DNA of 64,000 nt from PALSA-612 sp963846915 (GCA_963846915.1 CAWJXV010000006.1:1-64000); one strand, 5' to 3'; numbered from the stretch's first letter, positions 9,735 to 19,590 are shown. Numbers and translations are program-made. Notes: generated by a model not told the origin, from the sequence alone.

Positions 9735-10058
9735 CTAGTGCCCGATCCAGATGCAGAGCCAGACCTTGGCGCCTGGGTTGTTGAGGAAGTACCTGACCTC
9801 GACGAACGTGCTCGCGAGCAGCAATTGCGTCGCCGCGTCCGCTGCCGCGGTCCCCTGAAACTCGGTTCCCCTGAGGTACTCGGCGATCATCTCGGCTCGT
9901 ACGTCCGCGTCTCCATACGACCATCTCAGGAAGCGTTTGTCGTCCGGGAACTCGTCTGCGTCTTCGTCCGGAGCGCCGGCGACGTGCTCCAGGAACCCGC
10001 GCACGATCTGACCGATGTTGTCGAAGTCCATGTCATCCGGCGTGCTGTTCTCACTCAT
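9735..10058 (-). CDS. Putative borosin precursor peptide (107 residues)
   Basis: A small acidic protein starting MSENSTPDDMDFDNIGQIV, with helical middle segments (DADVRAEMIAEYL, AADAATQLLLAS) and a strikingly hydrophobic C-terminal tail ending KVWLCIWIGH. This is the expected layout of a split-borosin precursor: a folded helical leader followed by a C-terminal core of Val, Trp, Leu, Ile and Gly. It ends three bases from the first codons of the methyltransferase frame. A GGAGG ribosome-binding site lies seven bases before the ATG, and a sigma70-like promoter lies upstream. No database family was recognised for it, so the precursor role is inferred from its context and tail. Confidence 0.72.
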   Translation of the reverse strand: MSENSTPDDMDFDNIGQIVRGFLEHVAGAPDEDADEFPDDKRFLRWSYGDADVRAEMIAEYLRGTEFQGTAAADAATQLLLASTFVEVRYFLNNPGAKVWLCIWIGH

Positions 10059-10085
10059 CCCCGGTCCTCCCGTTGTGGTGGGGCG

Positions 10086-10115
10086 AACCTACAAGGGACG
10101 TGTCGGTTGTGTCAA
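10086..10115 (-). promoter_or_regulatory. Sigma70-like promoter of the putative borosin operon
   Basis: On the minus strand a perfect TTGACA (10115-10110) is followed after 18 bases by TAGGTT (10091-10086). The start point would be about 20 bases before the ATG of the precursor gene, leaving room for its GGAGG. The -35 box overlaps the stop codon of the upstream HhH-GPD gene. Confidence 0.55.
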
Positions 10116-10669
10116 CCGCTACTCGGCAAGCGCAACGAGGCCTTGTAGGCGCGCTTCTGCGCCTGATAGGTCTCGAGCGCCTCGGCCGAGTCGACGTCCC
10201 CGAGCGTGGGATGGCCGGGGACGAGGCCCTGAGCCGCCTCGACGTCGAAGCGCTTGGCGAGCACCGAGCCGAGCGCCTTCACCTTCATGTCGCCGAACCC
10301 CGGCAGTGCCTCGATCCGGCGGCGCAGGTCGTCCGAGTCGCCTGCGTCCGTCCAGACCCTGGCGGCGTCGCCGTCGTACTCGCTGACGACCGTCCGCGCC
10401 AGCTCCTGGACGCGCGTCGCCATCGTGCCCGGGAAGCGGTGGACGGCCGGCTTCTCGCGGAAGGCCGCGTCGAGCCGCTCGGGCTCCATTCCGGCGAGGA
10501 CGCCCGCGTCGAGCGAGCCGACGCGCTGCTTGATCTTGAGCGGCCCCGAGAACGCTGTCGGCACCGGCACCTGCTGGTCGAGCGCGAAGCCGATCAGGAG
10601 CGCCATCGGATCGGTCGCGAGCAGCCGGTCGGCCTCGTCGTTCCCCGTGAAGTGGAGCGCCTCGGGCAC
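10112..10669 (-). CDS. HhH-GPD-type base-excision repair protein, uncharacterised family
   Basis: A 185-residue protein starting with GTG. It matches the uncharacterised Actinobacterial HhH-GPD family: an N-terminal LHFTGNDEADRLLATDPMAL block, the LIGFALDQQVPV helix, and a helix-hairpin-helix region in RRRIEALPGFGDMKVKAL. The GF/GD hairpin binds DNA backbones, and related glycosylases remove damaged bases. The conserved catalytic Asp of classical GPD enzymes is not obvious. It is followed by the borosin promoter and precursor on the same strand and preceded by the DUF1028 gene, about 9 bases away. Confidence 0.85.
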   Translation of the reverse strand: MPEALHFTGNDEADRLLATDPMALLIGFALDQQVPVPTAFSGPLKIKQRVGSLDAGVLAGMEPERLDAAFREKPAVHRFPGTMATRVQELARTVVSEYDGDAARVWTDAGDSDDLRRRIEALPGFGDMKVKALGSVLAKRFDVEAAQGLVPGHPTLGDVDSAEALETYQAQKRAYKASLRLPSSG

Positions 10670-10678
10670 GACCCGATC

Positions 10679-11494
10679 CTAGTCGAGGACCTGCTCCCAG
10701 CCGGGGAACTCTCCGAGCTCACCCGCGGCTCGCACCGCGTCGCGCCAGTTCGGGTGGGCGTCGAGGAGCGGCTGCAGGATCTCCCTCGCCCGTTGCGGAT
10801 CGCCGTCCTTCGCTGCTTTCTCCGCGGCGATCCAGCGCTGTTCGTGCTCGCGGAGATGGTCGCCGCGATCTGCGCGGTAATCCTCCTCGAGATCGAGGAG
10901 CCGCCGCAGCTCGCCAACAGGGTCGACATGGTCGTCGACTCGGAGGTTCGAGACGCGGCCCTTCCACACGAAGCCGGTCGGCTCCGACTGGACGACGCGG
11001 ATCGCCGCCGACTGCGCACCGCGGAAGTCGCCGCCTTCGCGCTCGGCGGCCTCCAGCGCGGCCAGCAGGCGTCGGGCGAGCGAGCCCGAGGCGGCCTCGT
11101 ACGCCGTGGCCATCGCCGGCCAGACCGTGTCGCTCGCCATCATGTTCGCCTGAACCGTGAAACCGTCGCCGACGAGGTCGCCGCAGTCGCGGATGCAGCC
11201 GTCACCCGTGTGCGCCGCAGCGTTGCCGTGCGAGTCCACCATGCCCACCTGACGGAATCGCTGCTTCGCGTCGGAAGCGACGAGACCCGCAAGCGCCTCC
11301 TCGGCCGTCCGCCCGGCCTTCATCAGCTCGAGCCCGAAGGGCCCGTAGCTGTGCTCGGTGATCGACTGAGTCGCCACCGCCCCGACCCCGGCCTCGGCCC
11401 AGGGCACGCCGACGCCGACGCCGAAGGTGCCGGTCTGCACGGCGACGCCGAGCTCGCCCGTCCCGGGATCGCGCGCGACGATCGAGTACGTCAT
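10679..11494 (-). CDS. DUF1028 family Ntn-hydrolase-like protein
   Basis: A 271-residue protein of the DUF1028 family. It starts MTYSIVARDPGTGELGVAVQT, with the typical Gly-rich continuation (GVGVPWAEAGVGAVATQS) and later HTGDGCIRDCGDLVGDGFTV. The C-terminal third has a short peptidoglycan-binding-like or TPR-like helical tail (EKAAKDGDPQRAREILQPLL). The exact activity is unknown; the N-terminal fold resembles Ntn hydrolases. The ATG overlaps the stop of the HIT-like gene upstream (ATGA), so the two are probably coupled. It is cytoplasmic. Confidence 0.86.
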   Translation of the reverse strand: MTYSIVARDPGTGELGVAVQTGTFGVGVGVPWAEAGVGAVATQSITEHSYGPFGLELMKAGRTAEEALAGLVASDAKQRFRQVGMVDSHGNAAAHTGDGCIRDCGDLVGDGFTVQANMMASDTVWPAMATAYEAASGSLARRLLAALEAAEREGGDFRGAQSAAIRVVQSEPTGFVWKGRVSNLRVDDHVDPVGELRRLLDLEEDYRADRGDHLREHEQRWIAAEKAAKDGDPQRAREILQPLLDAHPNWRDAVRAAGELGEFPGWEQVLD

Positions 11495-12070
11495 CCGGCC
11501 TCGAGCGCCGCTACGACGATGTCGAGGTTCGCCCGCCAGATGCCCTCGGGGGTCGGCGGCAGGACGTCGTCCCAGATCGCCGCGAAGCTGCTGCGGAGTT
11601 GCTCGATGCGAGCCGGCCGGCCCATGAACCAGATGTGGAGATGTGCGCCGCGCTCTCCCCAGCGTCCGACGTGGACGCGTCCGATCCCGTCCACCGCCCG
11701 GATCGCCCGGTCGAGCCGGCCGATCAGGACGCCGAGCTCGGCCGCGAGCTCCACCGGGAGGTCGCCGGGCTCGGAGTAGCGGTCGCGCGACTCGAGCAGC
11801 AGGACCACCGGCAGACCCGGCCGGGCGCGGATCAAGGGCATGCAGCCGTCAGCGCTCGTTCGTCCAGACGTACTCCACGTCGGCCGTCGCACAGCGCCGA
11901 CAGTCCACGCCGCCCTCGCCCCGGCGCTGCACTTCGTCCGCGGAGACGGGCGGCGCGAGCGGCCTCGGCCGCAAGTCACCGTCGAACGGGAACGAGTCCC
12001 AGATCTCTACCTGCGGCATGCGCAGGTCGCCGGCCACACGCGCGTGGAACTGCTCTGGCGTCTCGGGCAT
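11491..12070 (-). CDS. HIT-superfamily protein, atypical (one frameshift)
   Basis: About 193 residues. The first 73 (MPETPEQFHARVAGDLRMPQ onward, with a CRRC pair) and the last 130 (PGLPVVLLLESRDRY to the end) are in different frames. One +1 step near 11848 joins them. The histidine motif is GAHLHIWF, so the third His of the HIT triad is replaced. It resembles GalT/Ap4A-type HIT relatives, but nucleotide hydrolase activity is uncertain. Its start lies only six bases from the start of a genuine HIT gene on the other strand, so the two diverge from a tiny spacer. Confidence 0.7.
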
Positions 12071-12076
12071 CGCCCG

Positions 12077-12556
12077 ATGCTAACGTCGGCGCCCGTGAAA
12101 TGGCCCGCCAGCTTCTACGACCTCCGGCGGGGAGAAGGCTGCGAGATGTGCCGGCAAGGACGGCCTGACGAGACGAAGTGGGGCGTGCGGTACTTCGCGG
12201 GCGACGTCGCCGACGCGTACCTGCAGCGGGCGGGGATCCAGCGCGGATACTCGATCGTCGTCTGGCGCGGCCAGCACGTCGCCGAGCCGACCGAGCTCTC
12301 ACCGGACGAGGCGGCAGCGTACTGGCTCGAGATCCTGCGGGCCGGGCAGGCGCTCGAGGCGCGCTTCGAGCCGGTGAAGATGAACTACGAGCTGCTCGGG
12401 AACTCGCTCCCCCATCTGCACGCGCACCTGCTGCCCCGCTACGCGGACGACCCGAGGCCCGGCTGGCCCTTCCCGTTTCCCGAGGACGAGCCGCCGCCCC
12501 ACCCCGAGGAGGAGCTGAGGGCCGACGTCGAGGCGCTGCGCGGGCTACTCGGCTAG
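12077..12556 (+). CDS. HIT family nucleotide hydrolase
   Basis: About 159 residues. The HIT motif is complete: PHLHAHLLPRY gives His-x-His-x-His with the central nucleophilic histidine. Two CxxC-type pairs (CEMC) near the N-terminus may bind zinc. Family members hydrolyse AMP derivatives such as Ap4A or nucleotide phosphoramidates. The ATG at 12077 is used; a GTG at 12095 (VKWPASFYDLRRG) is equally plausible and leaves more space to the divergent HIT-like gene. Its end overlaps the end of the convergent nucS copy by four bases (CTAG). Confidence 0.88.
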   Translation: MLTSAPVKWPASFYDLRRGEGCEMCRQGRPDETKWGVRYFAGDVADAYLQRAGIQRGYSIVVWRGQHVAEPTELSPDEAAAYWLEILRAGQALEARFEPVKMNYELLGNSLPHLHAHLLPRYADDPRPGWPFPFPEDEPPPHPEEELRADVEALRGLLG

Positions 12557-13228
12557 ACGGCGAACAGCGTCAGCTCGGGCTCGCGCTCCCCGCGGAGCAC
12601 GGCCAGGTCGACGCGGATGCAGTCGATCCCGCGCGCTTCTGCGAGCGTCACCGCCTGCGGCTTCAGCTGCTCGGCGGCGAGGATGCCCCGGCACTCGGCG
12701 CGCGTCGGGTCGAGGCGGATCCGCTCGAGGTAGCGGGAGAGCTGCTCGACGGCGTCGATCGTCCCGACGCGCTTGATCTCGACCGCGACCCAGCCGTCGT
12801 CCACGTCACGGCACATCAGGTCGACCGGGCCAACGTCGGTGGGCCACTCGCGCTTCACGAGCCGCAGGCCGTCGGCGAGCGCCTCGGGCTGAGCGGCGAG
12901 CTCCTCCTGAAGGTGCCGCTCGACGCCGTCCTTCTCGAGCGCTGCGGCCTCGCCCATGTCGTGCGAGACGTCGCTCAGCACCTCGTGCAGCCGGATCTCG
13001 AGCCGGTCCTCCGTCTTGCCCGCCCGCTTGCGGACGACGATGCGCTCGCCGTCCTCCTCGACCACGGTCGGCGGCGTCATCCAGTTCAAGGGCTTGTAGC
13101 CCCCGGCGTCGGCGTGGACGAGCGACGCCGCCGTCTGACTCAGCATCAGCGAGCGAGTCGACTCGGGCAGGTAGGCGCGACAAACGGTCGGCGTAGGAGA
13201 CCTCACAGCGAGCGACGACCGGGCGCAT
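12553..13228 (-). CDS. nucS: Mismatch-specific endonuclease NucS, copy 1 (small indels)
   Basis: A NucS (DUF91) endonuclease, about 225 residues. In Actinobacteria and archaea NucS cuts both strands at mismatches and replaces MutS/MutL. Visible hallmarks are HADAGGYKPLNWMTPPT in the N-terminal domain and the RecB-like nuclease core: VGPVDLMCRDVDDGWVAVEIKR with its D..ExK catalytic residues. The C-terminus ends ELTLFAV. The N-terminal 45 residues switch frame several times relative to copy 2, with net one extra base. The gene is convergent with the HIT gene. A second, slightly diverged copy lies 255 bases further on. Confidence 0.9.
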
Positions 13229-13246
13229 CGCGGGAGACGGATCGTC

Positions 13247-13405
13247 ATGCTGATCGTGCGCGACGGCGTCGGCGTCCCGCCGCGCGGCAGCACACTCATC
13301 GCAGCAGGCGACCGGCTCTACGTCATGGTCAGCGCTACCTCACGCAAGCAGACCGACGCCCTCCTCGACCGCTGGCGCGACGGCCCTCACCGAGCCTCCG
13401 GGTAG
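13247..13405 (+). pseudogene. C-terminal fragment of a K+/H+ (CPA1-type) antiporter
   Basis: A 52-residue frame (MLIVRDGVGVPPRGSTLIAA, then GDRLYVMVSATSRKQTDALL) that looks like the end of the TrkA-C domain at the C-terminus of NhaP2-type cation/proton antiporters. Nothing of the membrane domain is present. It sits exactly between the two nucS copies, starting within 20 bases of the nucS copy 1 start, so it looks like material stranded by a recombination that duplicated nucS. The identification is from memory of the TrkA-C tail and is moderately sure. Confidence 0.5.
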
Positions 13406-13482
13406 GTCGTTCCAGAGCCGCGGGTCGGCATGTCACGACCGATCCGTCCAAAGCGGGCGAAGCTCCAGCCGCTCCTTGGCCG

Positions 13483-14164
13483 TCAGACGGCGAACAGCGT
13501 CAGCTCGGGCTCGCGCTCCTCGCGGAGCACGGCCAGGTCGACGCGGATGCAGTCGATCCCGCGCGCCTCTGCGAGCGTGACCGCCTGCGGCTTCAGCTGC
13601 TCGGCGGCGAGGATGCCCCGGCACTCGGCGCGCGCCGGGTCGAGGCGGATCCGCTCGAGGTAGCGCGAGAGCTGCTCGACGGCGTCGATCGTCCCGACGC
13701 GCTTGATCTCGACCGCGACCCAGCCGTCGTCTACGTCACGGCACATCAGGTCGACCGGGCCGACGTCGGTGGGCCACTCGCGTTTCACGAGCCGTAGGCC
13801 GTCGGCGAGCGCCTCGGGCTGCGCGGCGCCAGCTCGACGCCTCCTGCCGAGCGCTGCCGCCTCGACGCCGTCCTTCTCGAGCGCTGCGGCCTCGCCCATG
13901 TCGTGCGAGACGTCGCTCAGCACCTCGTGCAGCCGGATCTCGAGCCGGTCCTCTGCCCGCCCGCTTGCGGACGACGATGCGCTCGCCGTCCTCCTCGACC
14001 ACGGTCGGCGGCGTCATCCAGTTCAAGGGCTTGTAGCCTCCGGCGTCTGCGTGGACAAGCACGCTGCCGTCTGACTTGAGCATCAGCAAGCGCGTTGACT
14101 CGGGCAGGTAGGCCGACAAACGGCCGGTGTAGGAGACCTCACAGCGAGCGACGACCAGGCGCAT
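13483..14164 (-). CDS. nucS: Endonuclease NucS, copy 2 (damaged)
   Basis: A second nucS-like gene, near-identical to copy 1 over most of its length with scattered substitutions. Its N-terminus is intact (MRLVVARCEVSYTGRLSAYL, then LMLKSDGSVLVHAD) and looks better than that of copy 1. The centre has a five-base loss after RKRAG and a replaced stretch where RHLQEEL of copy 1 becomes AAALGRRRRAG. The catalytic core (VGPVDLMCRDVDDGWVAVEI) is present. Similarity between copies stops at the stop codon, so only the gene and not its surroundings is duplicated. Net length is one base off frame. Whether either copy makes active protein is unclear. Confidence 0.82.
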
Positions 14165-14191
14165 CGCGGCAGCGTATTGTCCGTTTCGGAC

Positions 14192-14950
14192 GTGGCTTCC
14201 GAGGCCAACCGACCCGGCGAGGACAGGCTTCGCCCGCTCTTCGACCGTCTCGACGTGGACGGCACCGAGAACCGGCTGCGAAGTGCTCTCGCCGCAGAGA
14301 CCACCGACGAGGGCCGGGCCGAGGTGATCACGCAGCTCGCCCGGGTGGAGCTTGCGCACGGACGGCTCGACGCCGCGCAGTCGCTCATCGACCAGGCAAG
14401 CGACCTGGCCGGACCGAGCGGAGCCGCGCGGGCGAGAGTGCTGCTCGAAGGCGGCCGTGTCGCGCGGAGGAGCCGTGGTGACGCCGCCGCCGCACGTTTA
14501 CTGGCACTCGCCTACGAGGAGGCGCTGACGGCCGGGCAGTACTTCGTCGCTGCGGATGCGGCGCACTCGTGCGCGCTTGCCGGCGACATGGTCACATGGA
14601 CCGAGCGAGGGCTCGACGTCGCCGAACGGCACGAAGCAGCCGCATACTGGAAGGGAACCCTGCTGATGAACCTCGGTGGCTGGCAATTCGAGCGCGGGTC
14701 GTACGAGGAGTCGCTGGCGAGCTTCCGGGCCGCGCTCGAAGCGAAGGAACATGACTCCCGAAACCCGGAGCTGCGCGAGTACGCGCGCTTCGGCGTTGCC
14801 CGCGCTCTCCGCGCGCTCGGCAGCCCCGAGGAAGCGGTTCCGCTGCTCGAGCAGGCGGTGGAGTGGATGTCCGCGTCCGGCCGCGACTGGCCCGAGGCAC
14901 GCCTCTTTTCCGAGGAGCTGGCCGCTGCTCGAGCAGCGGCCGGTGCGTAG
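14192..14950 (+). CDS. TPR-repeat protein
   Basis: About 252 residues made of paired helices, with TPR-like repeats such as GRLDAAQSLIDQASDLAGPS, GSYEESLASFRAALEAKE and GSPEEAVPLLEQAVEWM. No enzymatic domain is seen, so it is probably a protein-interaction scaffold in the cytoplasm. The GTG start (MASEANRPGEDRLRPLFDRL) is preferred; a TTG 15 bases upstream in the same frame is the alternative. It is divergent from nucS copy 2 with a spacer of about 28 bases. A weak resemblance to bacterial transcriptional-activator (BTAD) helices exists, but there is no DNA-binding part. Confidence 0.65.
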   Translation: MASEANRPGEDRLRPLFDRLDVDGTENRLRSALAAETTDEGRAEVITQLARVELAHGRLDAAQSLIDQASDLAGPSGAARARVLLEGGRVARRSRGDAAAARLLALAYEEALTAGQYFVAADAAHSCALAGDMVTWTERGLDVAERHEAAAYWKGTLLMNLGGWQFERGSYEESLASFRAALEAKEHDSRNPELREYARFGVARALRALGSPEEAVPLLEQAVEWMSASGRDWPEARLFSEELAAARAAAGA

Positions 14951-15010
14951 CGCACGTGTCCAGCCGGGCCACTAGACGAACATATGTTCCGTCGGTAGCC
15001 TGGTTGTGAT

Positions 15011-18000
15011 ATGGAGTCGCTGATGGTGTTCAGCGAGGCGACGCGCTCCTGGTTCGAGCGGACGTTCGAGGCGCCCACGCCCGCGCAGGCGCTCGGCTGG
15101 CCGGCCATCGCCAAGGGCGGTCACGTGCTCATTCAGGCGCCGACCGGCTCGGGGAAGACGCTCGCCGCGTTCCTCTACGGAATCGACCGGCTGACCGCCG
15201 CGCCGGGCGGGGGCCTGCGCCTGCTCTACGTCTCGCCGCTGAAGGCGCTCAACTACGACGTCGAGCGGAACCTGCGCGGCCCGCTCGCCGGGCTGCGGTC
15301 GGAGCTCTCGCGTGGCGCGTGCGCACGGGGGACACGCCGGCCCGCGAGCGGCAGGCGATGCTGCGCAAGCCGCCGGACATCCTGATCACGACCCCCGAGT
15401 CGCTCTTTCTGCTGCTCACCTCGCAGGGCCGGGAGATGCTCCGCTCCGTCGAGACGGTGATCGTCGACGAGGTGCACGCCGTCGCCGGCACGAAGCGCGG
15501 AGCGCACCTCGCGCTCGAGCCTCGAGCGCCTCGACCGGCTTGACCGGCAGGCCGCTCCAGCGGATCGGGCTCTCGGCGACGCAGCGGCCGCTCGAGGAGA
15601 TCGGGCGCTTCGTCTCCGGCGCGCGGCCGATCGAGCTCGTCGACGCCGGCCGCGCGAAGGAGCTCGACCTGGAGGTCGTCGTCCCGCTCGAGGACATGCG
15701 CGACCTGTCCGGCTCGCAGCCGATCCGTCGGCCCGAGGCCGTGGACGGCAGCTACATCACGGACGGTGCCGGGCCGTCGACGAGCTCGATCTGGCCCTCG
15801 ATCTACCCGCGAGCTGCTGCGAGCTCGTCGAGCAGCACCGCTCGACGATCGTGTTCGTCAACAACCGCCGCCTGGCCGAGCGCCTCGCGCTGCGCCTGAA
15901 CGAGCTGGCCGAGCAGGAGATCGCCCGCGCGCACCACGGCTCGCTCGCGCGCGAGCAGCGCGTCGAGATCGAGGAGCTGCTGAAGCGCGGCGAGATCCCG
16001 TGCCTCGTCGCCACCTCGTCGCTCGAGCTCGGGATCGACATGGGCGCGGTCGACCTCGTCGTCCAGGTCGAGTCGCCGAAGTCGGTCGCCCGCGGCCTCC
16101 AGCGGATCGGCCGTGCCGGCCACGAGCTCGGGGCGGTCTCCAAGGGCCGGATCTTCCCGAAGTTCCGCGCCGACCTGCTCGAGTCGGCCGTCGTCGCGCA
16201 GCGAATGCGGGGCGGCGAGATCGAGGAGACGCGTCATCCCGCGCAACCCGCTCGACGTGCTCGCGCAGCAGATCGTCGCGATCTGCGCCGACGAGGAGAT
16301 CGCGGTCGACGAGCTGCACGAGCTCGTCCGCGGCGCCTACCCGTTCGCCGACCTCTCACGCGTCCAGCTCGAGAACGTGCTCGACATGCTCGCCGGCCGC
16401 TATCCGTCCGACGAGTTCGCCGAGCTGCGGCCGCGCATCGTCTGGGACCGGACGGGCGGCGTCGTCCGCGGCCGCGCCGGCGCGCGCCGGCTCGCGGTCA
16501 CGAACGCGGGCACGATCCCGGACCGCGGCCTCTACGGCGTCCAGCTCGTCGACGGCGGCGGCCGGGTCGGCGAGCTCGACGAGGAGATGGTCTACGAGGC
16601 GCGGGCCGGGCCAGACGTTCATGCTCGGCGCCTCGACCTGGCGGATCGAGGAGATCACGCGCGACCGCGTGCTCGTCTCGCCGGCGCCCGGGCGTCCCGG
16701 GGGCGGTGCCGTTCTGGAAGGGCGAGGGCGTCGGGCGGCCGTACGAGCTCGGCGAGGCGATCGGGCGCAGCGTCGCGGGAGCTCACGGCGCTCGCGGACG
16801 ACGAAGGCGCTCGAGCGGCTGCGCGCCGACTATCACCTCGACGAGCTGGCGGCGCGGCAACCTCGTCGCGTTCCTGCGCGAGCAGGAGGCGCGCGACCGG
16901 CGCCGTGCCCTCGGACCGGACGGTCGTCGTCGAGCGCTTCCGCGACGAGATCGGCGACTGGCGCGTCTGCATCCTGACGCCGTTCGGCGGCCGCGTGCAC
17001 GCGCCGTGGGCGCTCGCGCTCGCGGCGCGGCTGCGCGAGTCGCTCGGGCTCGACGTGCAGTCGATCTGGTCGGACGACGGCATCGCGCTCCACCTGCCCG
17101 ACGCCGACGCCGCGCCGGCGCTCGCCGAGCTCGCTCGTCGGCCCGGACGAGGTCGAGGAGCTCGTCGTCGCAGGAGGTCGGGCAGAGCGCGCTCTTCGGC
17201 TCGCGCTTCCGCGAGAACGCCGCCCGGGCGCTGCTGATCCCGCGCCGCCGGCCCGGGCAGCGGACGCCGCTCTGGCAGCAGCGCCTGAAGGCGCAGTCGC
17301 TGCTCCAGGTCGCGCGCCGCTATCCGGCCTTCCCGATCGTGCTCGAGACCTACCGCGAGTGCCTGCAGGACGTCTTCGACCTTCCGGCGCTGCGCGAGCT
17401 GCTGCACGGCATCGCGACGCGGCAGATCGACGTCGTCGAGGTCGAGACGCCGTCCGCCTCGCCGTTCGCCGCGTCGCTGCTCTTCGACTACGTCGCGACC
17501 TACATGTACGAGGACGACACGCCGCCGGCCGAGCGCCGGGCGCAGGCGCTGTCGCTCGATCGCGAGCTGCTGCGCGAGCTGCTCGGCCAGGAGGAGCTGC
17601 GCGACCTGCTCGATGCCGACGCGGTCGAGGAGGTCGAGGCGCCAGCTTCGCGGCGAGCCGCGGACGCGCCGACGAGCTGCACGATCTTCTGCTGCTTGCG
17701 CGGCGACCTGCGAGACTGGCGAGTATGACCTGGCGCTGGCCGAGCCGCTGCTGCGCCGAGCGGCGCGCGGTCCGTCGTCCGGTTCGGCGGCGAGGAGCGG
17801 CTGATCGCCGCCGAGGACGCGGGGCGCTACCGCGACGCGCTCGGCGCGATGCCGCCGTCCGGTCTGCCCGACGCGTTCCTCGAGGCGGGCGACGATGCCG
17901 CTGCGCACGCTGCTCGCGCGCTTCGCGCGCGGCCGCGGGCCGTTCACGACCGCCGAGGCGGCGACGCGCTTCGGCGTCGACGCCGCAGCCGACGGAGCTC

Positions 18001-19333
18001 GCGGCGCTCGAGCGCGAGGAGCGGCTCGTCCGCGGCGAGCTGCGCCCGGGCGGAACCGAGCGCGAATGGTGCGACCCGGACGTGCTGCGGCGCCTGCGCC
18101 GCGCGTCGCTCGCGGCGCTGCGCAAGGAGGTCGAGCCGGCCGAGCAGGCGGCCTCGGCGCGCTTCCTGCCCGCGCTGGCACGGGGTCGACCGCCGCGCGA
18201 CCCTGCGCGAGGCGCTGGTTCCGCTGCAGGCGCTGGCGCTGCCCGTGCCGCTCTGGGAGGCGGAGCGTGCTGCCGCGGCGCGTTCCCGGCTATCGGCCCG
18301 AGCTGCTCGACCAGCTGTGCGCGACGGGCGAGGTCGTCTGGGTCGGCGCCGGGCTCGACCGGGTCGCCGTCTACTTCCGCGAGGACGCCGCCGCGCTCGG
18401 CCGGCCCGGCGGCGCGCCGCCGCCGGAGGGCGAGGCGCACGACCGCGATCCGCGCCGCGCTCGGCCGCAGCGCCGAGTTCTGGCTCGACCTGCTCGCCGC
18501 GACCGGGCTCGAGGCGGAGGACGGCGCTGCCCGCGCTGTGGGAGCTCGTCTGGGCCGGCGAGGTGACGAACGACGCCTGGCAGCCGCTGCGCGCCCCGCG
18601 CCGCTACGGCGTCGCCGCAGGCCCGAGCGGCGGCCGCGCCGCTTCTCGCGCGCAGCGCGCGGCCGCGGTCACCGCGACGCAGGGACGCTGGTCGCTGACC
18701 GAGCGCGCTGTTCGCCGAGCGCGCCGCGACCGGCGCGCGCTCGCGGAGCTCCTGCTCGAGCGGCAGGGCATCGTCACGCGCGACGGCGTGCGCGCCGAGG
18801 GGATCCCCGGCGGCTACGGCGCGGTCTACGGCGAGCTGCGGGCGCTCGAGACGCTCGGCGTCTGCCGGCGCGGCTACTTCGTCGAGGGCCTCGGCGGCGC
18901 GCAGTTCGCGCTCGGCGGCGCGGTCGAGCGGCTGCGCGAGCTGCGGCCGCGCGAGGGCGACGAGCCCGAGCGCGCTCGTGCTCGCCGCGGCCGATCCGGC
19001 ACAGCCGTACGGCGCCGCGCTGCCGTGGCCGAAGCGCGCCGGCGCGCGCGCCGCGCGGGTCGCGGGCGCGCTACGTCGTGCTGCTCGGCGGCGAGGCGGC
19101 GCTCTTCGTCGAGCGGGGCGGCCGCTCGCTCGTGCCGCTGCGCGAGCCCGACGACGCGTGGCTCCGGCCGGCGCTCGCCGCGCTCGTCGAGCACGCGCGC
19201 CGAGACGGGCGTCGAAGCGGCTCGCGGTCGAGCGCTTCGACGGCGAGCCCGGTCGCCGAGAGCGAGCGTCATGCCGCTGCTCGTCGAGGCCGGCTTCGTC
19301 GCCGGGCCGCGCCGCGCCGTCCTCCGACCCTAG
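15011..19333 (+). CDS. lhr: Lhr-type DEAD/DEAH DNA helicase (many frameshifts)
   Basis: A full-length Lhr (large helicase related), about 1,440 residues. All helicase motifs are visible across three frames: Walker A APTGSGKT, the VDEVHAV box, LSATQRP, TSSLELGIDMG, QRIGRAGH and TRIPRNPLDVLAQQIVA, followed by the long Lhr C-terminal domain ending LVEAGFVAGPRRAVLRP. Lhr unwinds 3'-5' and acts in DNA repair. I followed some 25-30 frame changes along the gene, and almost all are +1 (a single extra base), so the protein is recoverable but not continuous. The gene ends at TAG within CTAG, overlapping the stop of a convergent small gene. A Nei-like glycosylase gene follows, a common neighbour. Confidence 0.93.
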
Positions 19334-19569
19334 CTCCGGCGAGCCGGCCGAGCGTCCAGCCGAACAGGGCGTGCCGCCAGGTCGCCTGGACGAACCGCGG
19401 CCGCTCATCAGCCTGGCCAGCGCCTGGCGCCGGGGCCGGGTGGTAGCGGTCGACGAGCACGCCGAACGAGACTGCGAGGTGCTCGCCGATCGCATCCCGA
19501 GGCGAGCCGCGTGATCGACCCGCAGGCGCCGGCGCGCTCGTCGAGCGGCCCGAGCGGCGCGTTGGCCAT
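19330..19569 (-). CDS. Small hypothetical protein convergent with lhr
   Basis: A minus-strand frame starting MANAPLGPLDERAG. After one +1 step it continues DAIGEHLAVSFGVLVDRYH, then ADERPRFVQATWRHALFGW. The tryptophan/arginine composition and the TAG stop overlapping the lhr stop (CTAG) suggest a real gene of about 80 residues. It lies opposite the place where the N-terminus of the following Nei gene should be, which makes the local structure suspicious. I do not recognise the family, and no signal peptide or catalytic motif is seen. Confidence 0.4.
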
Positions 19570-19590
19570 GCGGAGGGCGAGGCGGTCGTC

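Noticed and set aside
9508..9924. Precursor and borosin methylase as one fused protein
   Set aside because: A TAG stop separates the frames and the precursor would be N-terminal, unlike fungal fusions. A further indel could change this, but it is not needed.
11840..11860. In-frame TGA in the HIT-like gene as selenocysteine
   Set aside because: The correct protein needs a +1 step at this place anyway, and the family has no Cys there, so the TGA is a by-product of the indel.
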